This document shows, one piece after another, positions 27,964 to 36,282 of a stretch of 40,044 nucleotides of DNA; position 1 is the first letter of the stretch, and each line of letters begins with the position of its first letter. The notes beneath the pieces are model-generated. The model was not told the origin of the DNA, searched no databases, and saw only the letters and a list, made by a program, of their open reading frames with translations. Source of the stretch: Streptomyces mesophilus (lineage in GTDB: Bacteria; Actinomycetota; Actinomycetes; Streptomycetales; Streptomycetaceae). Location: positions 1-40,044 of the forward strand of contig NZ_JAAKZW010000045.1 of NCBI RefSeq assembly GCF_011044995.1, given 5' to 3'. Made by a program: the position numbers and the translations under genes.

Positions 27964-29679
27964 GTGGGTAAGCGAGGGCGCTCGGGCGGGAACACCGCCA
28001 TGGGCAAGGAGACCAAGGTCGCGCTGATCGCGGTCGGCGTCGGGGTCGCGGTCGCGGGTGTGGGCGTCACCGCCTACGCCCTCGTCGGCGGCGGCTCGGA
28101 CAGCTCCGCCGACGAACCCCTCACACCACAGCAGCTGCAGGCCAAGCCGCTGACGGCGGCGGAGGTCGAGCAGACCACCGAGCAGTTCCTCGCCGCGTGG
28201 GCGAAGGGCGACGCGGCCGGCGCCGCCCGGCTCACCGACGACGCGGCGGCGGCGAAGGCCGCGCTCGCCTCGTACGCGAAGGACGCCCATCTGACCGGGG
28301 TGACGTTCACGCCGGGCAAGAAGGCGGGCCCCAAGGTGCCGTTCAAGGTGGCGGCCACGGTCTCGTACGAGGGAAAGTCAAAGCCCTACGCGTATGCCTC
28401 CGAACTGACCGTGGTGCGGACGACGGCGGGCAAGCCGGTCGTCGACTGGCAGCCGTCCGTGGTGCACCCGGGGCTCAAGGCGGGCGACATCCTGCGCGCG
28501 GGCGAGGCGGGCACGCCCCCGATCAAGGCGGTGGACCGCAACGGCGGGGAGATCACCGCCGAGAAGTACCCCTCGCTGGGCAGCGTGCTCGACGGGCTGC
28601 GCGAGAAGTTCGGCGACAAGGCGGGCGGCAGCGCGGGGATCGAGCTGCAGATCGTGCGCGCCGAGGCGCAGAAGGACAAGGACGGCAGCGACACCGCCAA
28701 GAGCAAGGACGACGGCAAGGCGCTGCCCGACAAGACGCTGCTCACGCTCTCGAAGGGCACGCCGGGCACGGTCAAGACCACCATCAGCCCGGCCGCGCAG
28801 GCCGCCGCCGAGCGTGAGGTCGCCTCGCGCAGCCGGGCCGCGATCGTGGTGCTCAAGCCGAGCACGGGCGAGATCCTGGCGGCCGCCAACTCCAACCCGT
28901 CGGGCATGAACGTGGCCCTGCAGGGCTCGCTCGCGCCCGGCTCCACGATGAAGATCGTGACGGCCTCGATGCTGCTCGAGAAGGGCCTCGCGGGGATCGA
29001 CAAGCCGCATCCGTGCCCCAAGTACTTCACGTCCGGCGGCTGGAAGTTCCAGAACGTCGAGGAGTTCGAGATCAAGGGCGGCACCTTCCGCACCAGCTTC
29101 GCCGCGTCCTGCAACACGGCCTTCATCTCGCAGGCCGACAAGCTCGGTGACGGCGATCTGACGAAGCAGACGCAGGAGGTCTTCGGCCTCGGGCGCGGCA
29201 ACTGGCAGATCGGCGTGCCGAGTTTCGACGGTGCGGTGCCGGTGCAGTCGGCCGCCCAGAAGGCCGCCTCGCTGATCGGGCAGGGCGGGGTCCGGATGAA
29301 CCCGCTGAATGTCGCCTCGGTCATCGCCACCGCCAAGACCGGTGTCTTCAAGCAGCCCTACCTCGTCTCGCCCGAGGTCGACGGCCGTCAGCTGGCCACG
29401 GCCTCGCGCACGCTCGACCCGAAGGCCGCGGCGCAGCTGCGCGAACTCCTCGCGTACACCGCCACGAACGGCTCCGCGGCCGAGGCGATGGCCTCGCTCG
29501 GCGGGGACATCGGCGGCAAGACCGGCTCGGCGGAGGTCGACGGCCAGAAGAAGCCCAACGGCTGGTTCACCGGCTGGCGCGGTGACACGGCGGCGGCCGC
29601 GGTGATGCAGGAAGGCGGCCGCGGCGGCAAGTCCTCGGGGCCGCTGGTGGCCGCGGTGCTGCGGGCCGTGGGCGGATAG
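27964..29679 (+). CDS. Penicillin-binding protein, transpeptidase (second of the pair)
   Basis: 571 residues from a GTG at 27964 (GGAGG five bases upstream); a GTG at 27931 would add 11 residues. Same layout as its neighbour: N-terminal TM (VALIAVGVGVAVAGVGVTAYALV), NTF2-like domain (TTEQFLAAWAKGDAAGAARL), shared VSYEGKSKP and VDWQPSVVHP stretches, and transpeptidase motifs Ser327-T-M-Lys330, S382-C-N and K519-T-G. A charged insertion (KDKDGSDTAKSKDDGK) distinguishes it. Clearly a tandem duplicate that has diverged. Its 3' end is itself duplicated downstream (43-bp repeat). Confidence 0.9.
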   Translation: MGKRGRSGGNTAMGKETKVALIAVGVGVAVAGVGVTAYALVGGGSDSSADEPLTPQQLQAKPLTAAEVEQTTEQFLAAWAKGDAAGAARLTDDAAAAKAALASYAKDAHLTGVTFTPGKKAGPKVPFKVAATVSYEGKSKPYAYASELTVVRTTAGKPVVDWQPSVVHPGLKAGDILRAGEAGTPPIKAVDRNGGEITAEKYPSLGSVLDGLREKFGDKAGGSAGIELQIVRAEAQKDKDGSDTAKSKDDGKALPDKTLLTLSKGTPGTVKTTISPAAQAAAEREVASRSRAAIVVLKPSTGEILAAANSNPSGMNVALQGSLAPGSTMKIVTASMLLEKGLAGIDKPHPCPKYFTSGGWKFQNVEEFEIKGGTFRTSFAASCNTAFISQADKLGDGDLTKQTQEVFGLGRGNWQIGVPSFDGAVPVQSAAQKAASLIGQGGVRMNPLNVASVIATAKTGVFKQPYLVSPEVDGRQLATASRTLDPKAAAQLRELLAYTATNGSAAEAMASLGGDIGGKTGSAEVDGQKKPNGWFTGWRGDTAAAAVMQEGGRGGKSSGPLVAAVLRAVGG

Positions 29680-29738
29680 CCGCGGAGGGCCGGTCGCGGC
29701 GCTGCGGGCCGTCGGCCGATAGCCGCGGAGGGCGCCCC
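29653..29738 (+). repeat. 43-bp tandem duplication over the penicillin-binding protein stop codon
   Basis: Unit 29653-29695 carries the last codons and stop of the gene. Unit 29696-29738 repeats it, with three mismatches in the first 38 bases and divergence after that. The second unit is past the stop and so is non-coding. Confidence 0.75.
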
Positions 29739-29768
29739 TCCGACGGGGCGGGCGCCTAGCCTCGGGTC

Positions 29769-30236
29769 ATGACGACCTTCGAGCTCACCCCGGTTGGCAC
29801 GGTCCGCAACGAGCGTACGGACGTCCAGAACTCCGACCACTGGGGTGCCGTCCGCTCCACGATCGTCTTCGACGAGCGCTTCGGCGACGCCTGTCTGCAG
29901 GGGCTCGAGGGCTTCTCCCATGTGGAGGTCCTCTTCGTCTTCGACCAGCTCCCCGAGCGCGAGGACTACCGCGAACCCCAGTTCTACCGGGGCCGCACCG
30001 ATCTGCCGCTGCTCGGCGTCTTCGCGGGCCGCGCCCCGCGCCGGCCGAACCGCATCGGCGTGACCTCCTGCGCCATCGAGTCGGTGCGCGGCCGCGAGCT
30101 GACGGTCGTCGGCCTCGATGCCGTCACGGGCACGCCGGTCATCGATGTGAAGCCGGTGATGCGGGAGTTCCTGCCCGAGAACGTGTCGCAGCCCCAGTGG
30201 GTCGAGGACGTGATGTCGGAGTACTTCAAGCCGTAA
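29769..30236 (+). CDS. trmO: TrmO/TsaA-family tRNA N6-methyltransferase
   Basis: 155 residues. TsaA/TrmO proteins use S-adenosylmethionine to N6-methylate t6A37 in some ANN-decoding tRNAs. Motifs: LTPVGTVRNERTD, IVFDERFGDACLQGLEGFSHVEVLFVFDQL and GVFAGRAPRRPNRIGVTSCAIESVRG (SAM-site core RPNRIG). DAVTGTPVIDVKPVMREF completes the set. The ATG at 29769 gives a complete family domain with no extra C-terminal part. Its last codons and stop lie in a 24-bp repeat. Separated from the PBP by 89 bp that hold the 43-bp duplication. Confidence 0.9.
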   Translation: MTTFELTPVGTVRNERTDVQNSDHWGAVRSTIVFDERFGDACLQGLEGFSHVEVLFVFDQLPEREDYREPQFYRGRTDLPLLGVFAGRAPRRPNRIGVTSCAIESVRGRELTVVGLDAVTGTPVIDVKPVMREFLPENVSQPQWVEDVMSEYFKP

Positions 30237-30315
30237 GCATCGGAGTACTCCGAGCCGTAAGCATCGGAGTACTTCAAGCCATAGACGCCGGGCGCATCTA
30301 CGCCGGGCGCATCTA
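30217..30315. repeat. 24-bp triplicated trmO 3' end followed by a 15-bp duplicated EamA 3' end
   Basis: Units 30217-30240, 30241-30264 and 30265-30288 repeat CGGAGTACTTCAAGCCGTAA plus GCAT with increasing divergence; the first contains the trmO stop. Adjoining it, CGCCGGGCGCATCTA occurs at 30286-30300 and 30301-30315, the latter holding the stop of the converging EamA gene. The whole convergent gap is made of these repeats. Confidence 0.8.
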
Positions 30316-31158
30316 CGCCGCGCCCAGCATCAGCCCGATCCCCACCACCATCACCCCTGCGGCCGCGATCCGGGGCAGTCCGAACCGTTCCTTGAAGAAC
30401 ACCGCCCCGATCGCCGCTCCCACGATGATCGACGACTCGCGCAGCGCCGCGATGGGCGCCAGCGGTGCGCGGGTCTGGGCCCACAGGACGAGGCCGTACG
30501 CCAGGACGGACAGCCCCGCGCCGAACAGGCCGCGGACCGCGTACGGCCTGAGCAGGGACGGGAGTCGGCGGCCGTGGCGGACGAGCGCGTACGCCGGGAT
30601 CGCGAGGCCTTCGAGGATCATCAGCCACGCGATATAGCCGAGCGGTGTGCCGGACGCGCGCACGCCCACGCCGTCGACCACCGTGTAGGCGGCGATCGAC
30701 AGACCGGTGGCGCCGGCGGCGAGCAGCGCCGGCCAGTGCGGGCGGCTGCCGCGGATGCCCCACAGGGCCAGGCCGACCAGGCCCGCGCAGGCCACCGCGA
30801 CGCCCGCGAGCTGCAGCCCGCCGATGCGTTCGTCGAGGAAGAGCGCCGCGACCACCGTCACCACGAGCGGTGCGCTGCCGCGCGCGATCGGATACATCTG
30901 CCCGAAGTCGCCGAGCGTGAACGACCGCATGAGCAGCGCCTGGTACGCGACGTGCAGCAGCGCCGAGGTGATGAGCGCCCACCAGGCGCCGGCGGCCGGC
31001 AGCGGTGCGAAGCACGCGAGGACGATGCCGATCAGCGCGCCGCCGCCCGAAAGCAGCGTGAACGCGAGGAGTTGGTCCTTGATGTGGTGCGCTATCGCGT
31101 TCCAGGACGCGTGCGTGACCGCCGCCAGGACGACGGCCGCCGCGACGAGGGGCGTCAC
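30313..31158 (-). CDS. EamA/DMT-family transporter
   Basis: 281-residue inner-membrane protein with about ten TM helices in two EamA repeats (VAAAVVLAAVTHASWNAIAHH... and ALLAAGATGLSIAAYTVVDGVGV...). Conserved family pieces include GDFGQMYPIARGSAPLVV and ALFLDERIG in the first repeat, and RESSIIVGAAIGAVFFKERFG in the second. Substrate unknown; family members export small metabolites. The GTG at 31158 overlaps the stop of the YbaK-like gene (GTGA), so the two are co-translated. Confidence 0.88.
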   Translation of the reverse strand: MTPLVAAAVVLAAVTHASWNAIAHHIKDQLLAFTLLSGGGALIGIVLACFAPLPAAGAWWALITSALLHVAYQALLMRSFTLGDFGQMYPIARGSAPLVVTVVAALFLDERIGGLQLAGVAVACAGLVGLALWGIRGSRPHWPALLAAGATGLSIAAYTVVDGVGVRASGTPLGYIAWLMILEGLAIPAYALVRHGRRLPSLLRPYAVRGLFGAGLSVLAYGLVLWAQTRAPLAPIAALRESSIIVGAAIGAVFFKERFGLPRIAAAGVMVVGIGLMLGAA

Positions 31159-31655
31159 GCGGCGGGGTTTTCGCGCACGTCCACCAGCGAGCCGCCGGCA
31201 TACGCGATCAGGGACTTGGGGTCCATGGGGAACACCGTGTGCGGGGTGCCCGCCGCCGCCCAGACCACCGCGTGGTCGAGCAGTCCGCGGTCGGCGAGGA
31301 CGCGGGTCTTCGTACGGTGACCGAAGGGCGGCACTCCGCCGATCGCGTATCCGGTGGTCTCGCGCACCACGTCGGCGTTCGGCCGGGTCACCTTCTCGGC
31401 GCCCAACTCCCGTCGTACGAGCTCCATGTCGACCCGCGAGGCGCCGTCCATCAGGACCAGGACCGGCACACTGTCCGCGGCGAAGATCAGCGACTTCACG
31501 ATCTCGCTGAGCTCGCACCCGATGGCCTCGGCGGCCTGCGCGGCGGTACGCGTGGCGTCCGGGAAGCTGCGGACCTGAGCGAGGACGTCGGTGAGGCCCA
31601 CTGCGGTGAGGGCCTCGGCGAAACGGGGATGCGCGGCGGGCTGCGATGCACTCAT
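31155..31655 (-). CDS. YbaK/EbsC-family aminoacyl-tRNA deacylase
   Basis: 166-residue trans-editing domain protein that would hydrolyse mischarged aminoacyl-tRNA. Motifs: TAAQAAEAIGCELSEIVKSLIF (the key lysine is in the VKSL segment), VPVLVLMDGASRVD, VTRPNADVVRETTGYAIGGVPPFGH and VWAAAGTPHTVFPMD. All are typical of the YbaK/ProX superfamily. The exact amino acid edited cannot be read from sequence. First gene of a two-gene operon with EamA. Confidence 0.9.
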   Translation of the reverse strand: MSASQPAAHPRFAEALTAVGLTDVLAQVRSFPDATRTAAQAAEAIGCELSEIVKSLIFAADSVPVLVLMDGASRVDMELVRRELGAEKVTRPNADVVRETTGYAIGGVPPFGHRTKTRVLADRGLLDHAVVWAAAGTPHTVFPMDPKSLIAYAGGSLVDVRENPAA

Positions 31656-31725
31656 GGCCGCACGCTAGCGGTCGGTGTACCGGCCACGCGAGTCCGTTTC
31701 GCCACCCGGTCGCCGCCCGGGCTGC

Positions 31726-32898
31726 CTACCCCGTCGTCGCCTGGGCCGCCCGGACCGCCCGCACCAGCGCCTGGGCCCGGGGATCCGCCGTGACACCCTT
31801 CTGCAGACCGTTCGTCGTGTACCCGAAGGCGATGGACGAGTCGGGGTCCGCGAAGCCGAGCGGACCGCCGCGGCCGGGGTGGCCGAAGGAGGACGGGCCG
31901 AGCAGCGGGGACGCGGGCCCGTGCAGCATGTACCCGGGTCCGAAGCGGGTGTTGACGACAAGGGTGCGGTCGGGGCCCGCCGACTCCTCGGTACGGGCGA
32001 GCGCCACCGTGGCCGGCACGAACAGCGGCCGGTGCCCGTCGACCGGGCCGATCAGCGAGGCGTAGAACTTGGCCAGCGCACGGGCGCCCGCCATGCCGTT
32101 CGTCGCCGGGAGTTCGGCGGCGCGGTAGGCCGGGGCGTTCTCGTCCGTGGGCGCCAGCGAGGCGAAGGCCCGGCGGGTGAGGGAGTCGGGGTTCGCGTAC
32201 GCCTCCGCGACGGCCTGCTTGGGGCGCAGCCGCAGCCCGTTCCCGACGGCCGGCGGCTCGACGCGCGTGACGGTGCCCGCGCGGTGCTGCTCGGCGTCGG
32301 GCAGCCCGATCCACAGGTCGATGCCGCGCGGCCCGGTGATCTGCTCGGCCAGCCACCGGCCCAGGCTGCGCCCGGTGACCCTTCGCACCAGCTCGCCGAT
32401 CAACCAGCCGTACGTATGCGGGTGGTAGCCGTGGTCCGTGCCCGGCTCCCAGACCGGGGCCTGCGCCGCGACCGCGCGCGGTCCGGCCTCCGGGTCCTCG
32501 AACGGGACGGGGGTGTCGAGCACCGGCACGCCCGCGCGGTGCGCGAGCAGCTGCCGTACGCGGGTGCGCTCCTTGCCGGCCGCCTTGTACTCGGGCCAGT
32601 ACGCGCCCACCGGGGCGTCCAGGTCCAGCTGGCCGCGCTGGTGGAGCAGCAGCGGGACGGCCGCGGCCACGCCCTTGGTCGCCGAGCGGATCAGGTGCAC
32701 GCTGTCCCGCTGCCACGGCTCGGTGCCGTCGACGTCGCGCGTACCGCCCCACAGGTCGACCACGGGCCGCCCGTCCCGGTACACGGCGACGGAGGCGCCG
32801 TGCTCACCGCGCTCGGCGAAGTTGCGTACGAAGGCGTCCCTGACGCCCTCCCAGCCCGGTTCGACCGTGCCCTGGACCTCGGCCTCGACCCCGTTCAC
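31726..32898 (-). CDS. Serine hydrolase, beta-lactamase/EstB-like family
   Basis: 390 residues from the GTG at 32898 (GGAG eight bases upstream); the open frame extends 31 codons further without a ribosome site. The penicillin-recognising fold is shown by Ser72-A-T-Lys75 (catalytic SxxK), VRQLLAHRAGVPVLD, the HTYGWLIGELV tyrosine region and a C-terminal FGHPGRGGPLGFADP (HxG-type motif). No signal peptide, so it is probably a cytoplasmic esterase or hydrolase and not a true beta-lactamase. Monocistronic by appearance. Confidence 0.87.
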   Translation of the reverse strand: MNGVEAEVQGTVEPGWEGVRDAFVRNFAERGEHGASVAVYRDGRPVVDLWGGTRDVDGTEPWQRDSVHLIRSATKGVAAAVPLLLHQRGQLDLDAPVGAYWPEYKAAGKERTRVRQLLAHRAGVPVLDTPVPFEDPEAGPRAVAAQAPVWEPGTDHGYHPHTYGWLIGELVRRVTGRSLGRWLAEQITGPRGIDLWIGLPDAEQHRAGTVTRVEPPAVGNGLRLRPKQAVAEAYANPDSLTRRAFASLAPTDENAPAYRAAELPATNGMAGARALAKFYASLIGPVDGHRPLFVPATVALARTEESAGPDRTLVVNTRFGPGYMLHGPASPLLGPSSFGHPGRGGPLGFADPDSSIAFGYTTNGLQKGVTADPRAQALVRAVRAAQATTG

Positions 32899-33008
32899 GT
32901 GACTGGCTCCATTCCGTACCGCCCGGACCTTCCTGGCCCGGCCGGTCACCATGGTGCAACGTGCACCGGTCCCGCACGATTCCGGGGCCACGCCGGCCGG
33001 CCTCCCCC

Positions 33009-33803
33009 TCAGGCCCCGGCCCGCACCACCCGCGGATCGAACCCGAAGGGCAGCTCCAGACGGTTCGCCCGCATCAGCTCCTCGTCGGCGAGCAGCTCCC
33101 CCGTCGGGCCGTCCGCCGCGATGACGCCCTCGCTGAGGACCAGGGCGCGCGGGCAGAGTTCGAGTGCGTACGGGAGGTCGTGGGTGACCATGAGGACGGT
33201 GACGTCCAACGAGCGCAGGATGTCGGCCAGTTCACGGCGCGAGGCGGGGTCCAGGTTGGAGGACGGCTCGTCGAGGACCAGGATCTCGGGCTCCATCGCG
33301 AGCACGGTCGCGACCGCGACCCGGCGCCGCTGGCCGAAGGACAGGTGGTGCGGCGGCCGGTCCGCGAAGTCCGCCATCCCCACCAGGGACAAGGCCTTGT
33401 GGACGCAGGCCTCGAGCTCGGCGCCGCGCAGGCCGGCCGCGGCCGGTCCGAAGGCCACGTCCTCGCGGACCGTCGGCATGAACAGCTGGTCGTCCGGGTC
33501 CTGGAACACGATCCCGACCCGCCGCCGCACCTCGGCGAAGTTCGCCTTCACCACGGGCACCCCGGCCACCTGGACCGTGCCCGCTCCCCCGCCGAGGATC
33601 CCGTTGAGATGCAGCACGAGGGTCGTCTTGCCGGCGCCGTTCGGCCCGAGCAGCGCGACCCGCTCCCCGCGCGCGAGGGCGAAGTCCACGCCGAACAGGG
33701 CCTGATGGCCGTCCGGGTACGCGTACGCCAGGCCGCGCACATCGAGAGAAGGCGTCTCGGACGCGTTCACGGAAGCGTTCACGGAAGCCGTCACAGGAAC
33801 CAT
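33009..33803 (-). CDS. cbiO: Cobalt/nickel ECF transporter ATPase
   Basis: 264 residues. ABC ATPase of the CbiMNQO/NikMNQO energy-coupling-factor group. Walker A GPNGAGKTT, Q-loop VFQDPDDQLF, signature LSFGQRRRVA, Walker B ILVLDEPSSNLD and H-loop VTHD are all present. The ATG at 33803 overlaps the cbiQ stop; a GTG at 33794 giving a GTGA overlap is an equally good start. The N-terminus carries a duplicated VNAS. Third gene of the cbiM-cbiQ-cbiO operon. Confidence 0.93.
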   Translation of the reverse strand: MVPVTASVNASVNASETPSLDVRGLAYAYPDGHQALFGVDFALARGERVALLGPNGAGKTTLVLHLNGILGGGAGTVQVAGVPVVKANFAEVRRRVGIVFQDPDDQLFMPTVREDVAFGPAAAGLRGAELEACVHKALSLVGMADFADRPPHHLSFGQRRRVAVATVLAMEPEILVLDEPSSNLDPASRRELADILRSLDVTVLMVTHDLPYALELCPRALVLSEGVIAADGPTGELLADEELMRANRLELPFGFDPRVVRAGA

Positions 33804-34552
33804 CCCAACAGACAGACGAGCAGGGCGCAGACGGGCAGCGTGAGCGCGTACGACCACTGGGCACGCGAGGCGGTCACCTCGTCGATCACGGGCATCGACC
33901 CCGCGTAACCCCGGCTGACCATGGCCAGATGGACCCGCTCGCCTCTTTCGTACGAGCGGATGAACAGGGCGCCCGCGGTCTTGGCGAGCACGCCCCAGTG
34001 GCGCACCCCGCGCGCCTCGAAGCCCCGGGATTCGCGGGCGATCCGCATCCGGCGCAGCTCGTCGGTGATGACGTCCCCGTACCGGATCATGAAGGACATG
34101 ATCTGCACGAGCAGCGGCGGGAGCTTCAACCGCTGCAGGCCCAGCAGGAGTTCGCGCAGTTCGGTGGTGGAGGCGAGGAGCACGGAGGCGGCGACGCCCA
34201 GCGTCCCCTTGGCGAGCACGTTCCACGCGCCCCACAGCCCGCTGACGCTCATCGAGAGACCGGCGACCTCGACCCGCTCGCCCTGCGCGACGAACGGCAG
34301 CAGCACCGCGAAGGCCACGAACGGCACCTCGATGAGCAGCCGCTTCAGCAGAAAGCCGGCCGGGATACGGGCCGCGTACGCGACGGCGCCGATCAGGACC
34401 GCGTAGAGCCCGAAGGCCCAGACCGCTTCGCGCGGGGTCGAGACGACCACCACGACGAAGGCGAACACGGCGGCGAGCTTGCAGTGCGGCGGCAGCGCGT
34501 GCACGGGCGAGTGCCCGTGCCGGTAGAGCTTGTGCGCGTGGCCCGCACCCAT
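33791..34552 (-). CDS. cbiQ: Cobalt/nickel ECF transporter transmembrane protein
   Basis: 253 residues; starts MGAGHAHKLYRHGHSPVHAL, a histidine-rich N-terminus consistent with metal handling. TM helices include KLAAVFAFVVVVVSTP, AVWAFGLYAVLIGAVAYAA, VPFVAFAVLLPFVAQ, a coupling-helix region with RIARESRGFEARGVRHWG, and a C-terminal TM (ALTLPVCALLVCLLGWFL). These are typical of CbiQ. Start lies one base after the cbiM stop (TGACATG). Confidence 0.92.
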   Translation of the reverse strand: MGAGHAHKLYRHGHSPVHALPPHCKLAAVFAFVVVVVSTPREAVWAFGLYAVLIGAVAYAARIPAGFLLKRLLIEVPFVAFAVLLPFVAQGERVEVAGLSMSVSGLWGAWNVLAKGTLGVAASVLLASTTELRELLLGLQRLKLPPLLVQIMSFMIRYGDVITDELRRMRIARESRGFEARGVRHWGVLAKTAGALFIRSYERGERVHLAMVSRGYAGSMPVIDEVTASRAQWSYALTLPVCALLVCLLGWFL

Positions 34553-34553
34553 G

Positions 34554-35612
34554 TCAGACCTGTTCCGGCGTACGGGATGCCGAGGCCTCGGCGTTCGAGG
34601 TGCGCCGCTTGCGTACGACCACGAAGACGCCCGTGCCGACGAGCGCCGTCGCACCGACACCGATCACGCCGGCGAGGCCGCCCGAGAGCCGTGCGTCGTC
34701 CACGTCCTTGACGCCGTAGTCGGCGAGCGGCGAGTCGGCGCTCGTGTGCTCACGGCCCTCGGCGCCCTTGTCGAAGCCCTTGTCCGCGGCGACCTTCTCC
34801 AGGCCGTCGGGGTCGGCGGAGGCGTAGAAGGAGACGAAGCCCGCGAGGATCAGGGAGGCGACGAGGCCGCCGATCCACACCTTGCGCGGGGAGCGGACGG
34901 GCCCCTGAACGACGGCGGGCTCGGCATCGACCAGCTCGCCGCCGACGCGCAGCTTGAGCGGGGTGGTCAGACCGCGCGCGCCGTGCACCAGGTCGGGCCG
35001 CACCGCGATCACGGCGCCGACGGTCGCGGCGGTGATCGCGGCCTCACCGATGCCGATCAGCGTGTGCACACCGACCATGGCCGTGAAGACGGTGCCGAGC
35101 GGCACCTCGGTGGTGCCGCCGACCGCGTAGACGAGGACGAACGCGGCGGCCGCGGCCGGCACCGAGACCAGCGCGGCGACGAAGGACGCGACGGTGACCG
35201 AGCGGCGCTTCTTGGGGAGCACCTTCACCAGGCCGCGGAAGAGCGCGTAGGCGACGACGGCGGTGACCACGCCCATGACCGTGATGTTCACGCCGAGCGC
35301 CGTCAGACCGCCGTCCGCGAAGAGCACTCCTTGCAGGAGCAGGACCACGGCTATGCACAGCACTCCTGTGAACGGCCCGACGAGGATCGCCGCGAGCGCC
35401 CCGCCCAGGAGATGCCCGCTGGTGCCGGCGGCGACCGGGAAGTTCAGCATCTGCACGGCGAAGATGAAGGCCGCGACCAGGCCCGCGAGCGGCGCGGTCC
35501 GCTCGTCGAGTTCCCGGCGCGCGCCCCGCAGGGACACGGCCACCGCTCCGGCGGCGACGACTGCGGCGGCGGCCGAGACGGGTGCGTTGATGAATCCGTC
35601 GGGGACATGCAT
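34554..35612 (-). CDS. cbiM: Cobalt/nickel ECF transporter substrate-binding subunit, CbiM fused to PDGLE (CbiN-like) domain
   Basis: 352 residues from the ATG at 35612. It begins MHVPDGFI: the conserved MH(V/I)PDG N-terminus whose His2 binds Co2+ or Ni2+. Several TM helices follow (VQMLNFPVAAGTSGHLLGGALAAILVGP is the family signature). The C-terminal third contains a TM and the DPDGLEKVA motif, so the small CbiN-like subunit is fused rather than separate. GAGGGAG upstream. Regulation is suggested by a Nur-like box over its promoter, which favours nickel as substrate. Confidence 0.92.
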   Translation of the reverse strand: MHVPDGFINAPVSAAAAVVAAGAVAVSLRGARRELDERTAPLAGLVAAFIFAVQMLNFPVAAGTSGHLLGGALAAILVGPFTGVLCIAVVLLLQGVLFADGGLTALGVNITVMGVVTAVVAYALFRGLVKVLPKKRRSVTVASFVAALVSVPAAAAAFVLVYAVGGTTEVPLGTVFTAMVGVHTLIGIGEAAITAATVGAVIAVRPDLVHGARGLTTPLKLRVGGELVDAEPAVVQGPVRSPRKVWIGGLVASLILAGFVSFYASADPDGLEKVAADKGFDKGAEGREHTSADSPLADYGVKDVDDARLSGGLAGVIGVGATALVGTGVFVVVRKRRTSNAEASASRTPEQV

Positions 35613-35647
35613 GGCGGGCGCTCCCTCTGCGGGTGGTGAACCGTTCG

Positions 35648-35678
35648 ATGATAGTGGCTTCTTGCGAACGCCTTGCAA
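35648..35678 (-). promoter_or_regulatory. cbiMQO promoter with Nur-like box
   Basis: TTGCGA-N5-TTGCAA (35662-35678, plus-strand reading) matches the published Nur box tTGCaa-N5-ttGCAA at 11 of 12 positions. On the minus strand TTGCAA could serve as -35 and TATCAT (35653-35648) as -10, 19 bp apart, so a bound Nur-nickel complex would cover the promoter. The TSS would lie about 30 bases upstream of cbiM. Confidence 0.6.
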
Positions 35679-35864
35679 GAGCGGCCCGGCCACAGGTAAC
35701 GCCCCCCAGCCAGCAAGGGTTACATGCGACATAAAAGGGCATAAAGGGATAATTGCGTTGGGGTCGCGCCCGTCGGGCCGTGTGCCTCGTCTCAGTGGGC
35801 CATGTCTTGTACGCGCGTGGGCAGGCGTGACGTACGGGATGGACGAGTGTGAGGAGCGGTCTCG

Positions 35865-36239
35865 ATGGACCAGGAGCAGCGCACCCCGGCGACGGTGGAG
35901 GTCTGCACCCGGGCCCATCTCGTCACGGACGCCGACAGCGGCGACACCCACCGCGCGGTGCGGGTCGCGCTGCGCTACTCGCCCGAGCCCGAGAGCGAAG
36001 TCCGGATCGTGGTCCTGAACGAGGACGCCCCCGGCTGGTCGCTGCCCCGCGAGGTCCTGGAGCAGGGCATGTCCGCGCCCGCGGGCAGCGGCACCGCGCG
36101 GGTCTGGCCGTGCGGGCGGGTCGCGACGGTTGTGGAGTTCCACACGGCGCAGGGGGTCGCGGTGCTCCAGTTCGACAGCGCGCGCCTGACACGGTTTCTG
36201 AGCAGGACGCAGACGACGCCCACTCCCGTCGGGCACTGA
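35865..36239 (+). CDS. ssgE: SsgA-like sporulation/cell-division protein (probably SsgE)
   Basis: 124 residues, ATG at 35865 with GAGGAG upstream. SsgA-like proteins are actinomycete-specific and steer septum placement and spore-wall processing. Family features: LRYSPEPESEVRIVVL, WSLPREVLEQGM, GTARVWPCG and VVEFHTAQGVAVLQFDSARLTRFLSRT. SsgE is named from context: S. coelicolor SsgE is SCO3158, which lies in this same neighbourhood; other SALP members cannot be excluded from sequence alone. Divergent from cbiM across 252 bp. Confidence 0.82.
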   Translation: MDQEQRTPATVEVCTRAHLVTDADSGDTHRAVRVALRYSPEPESEVRIVVLNEDAPGWSLPREVLEQGMSAPAGSGTARVWPCGRVATVVEFHTAQGVAVLQFDSARLTRFLSRTQTTPTPVGH

Positions 36240-36282
36240 CTGTCGAGTTGCCGGGCCCCGTTCAGCGGAAAAGCATGAGTAG

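Noticed and set aside
33760..33790. Tandem GTTCACGGAAGC repeat at the start of cbiO
   Set aside because: It encodes a simple VNASVNAS duplication at the variable N-terminus and is too short to support a regulatory claim.
33009..34235. N-terminal extension of the cbiO frame
   Set aside because: The extra residues are an out-of-frame reading of cbiQ; the ABC domain begins right after 33803.
35613..35864. Possible cobalamin riboswitch in front of cbiM
   Set aside because: I could not find the conserved B12-box or a convincing multi-stem fold, and the gap is short. The Nur-like box is a better explanation.
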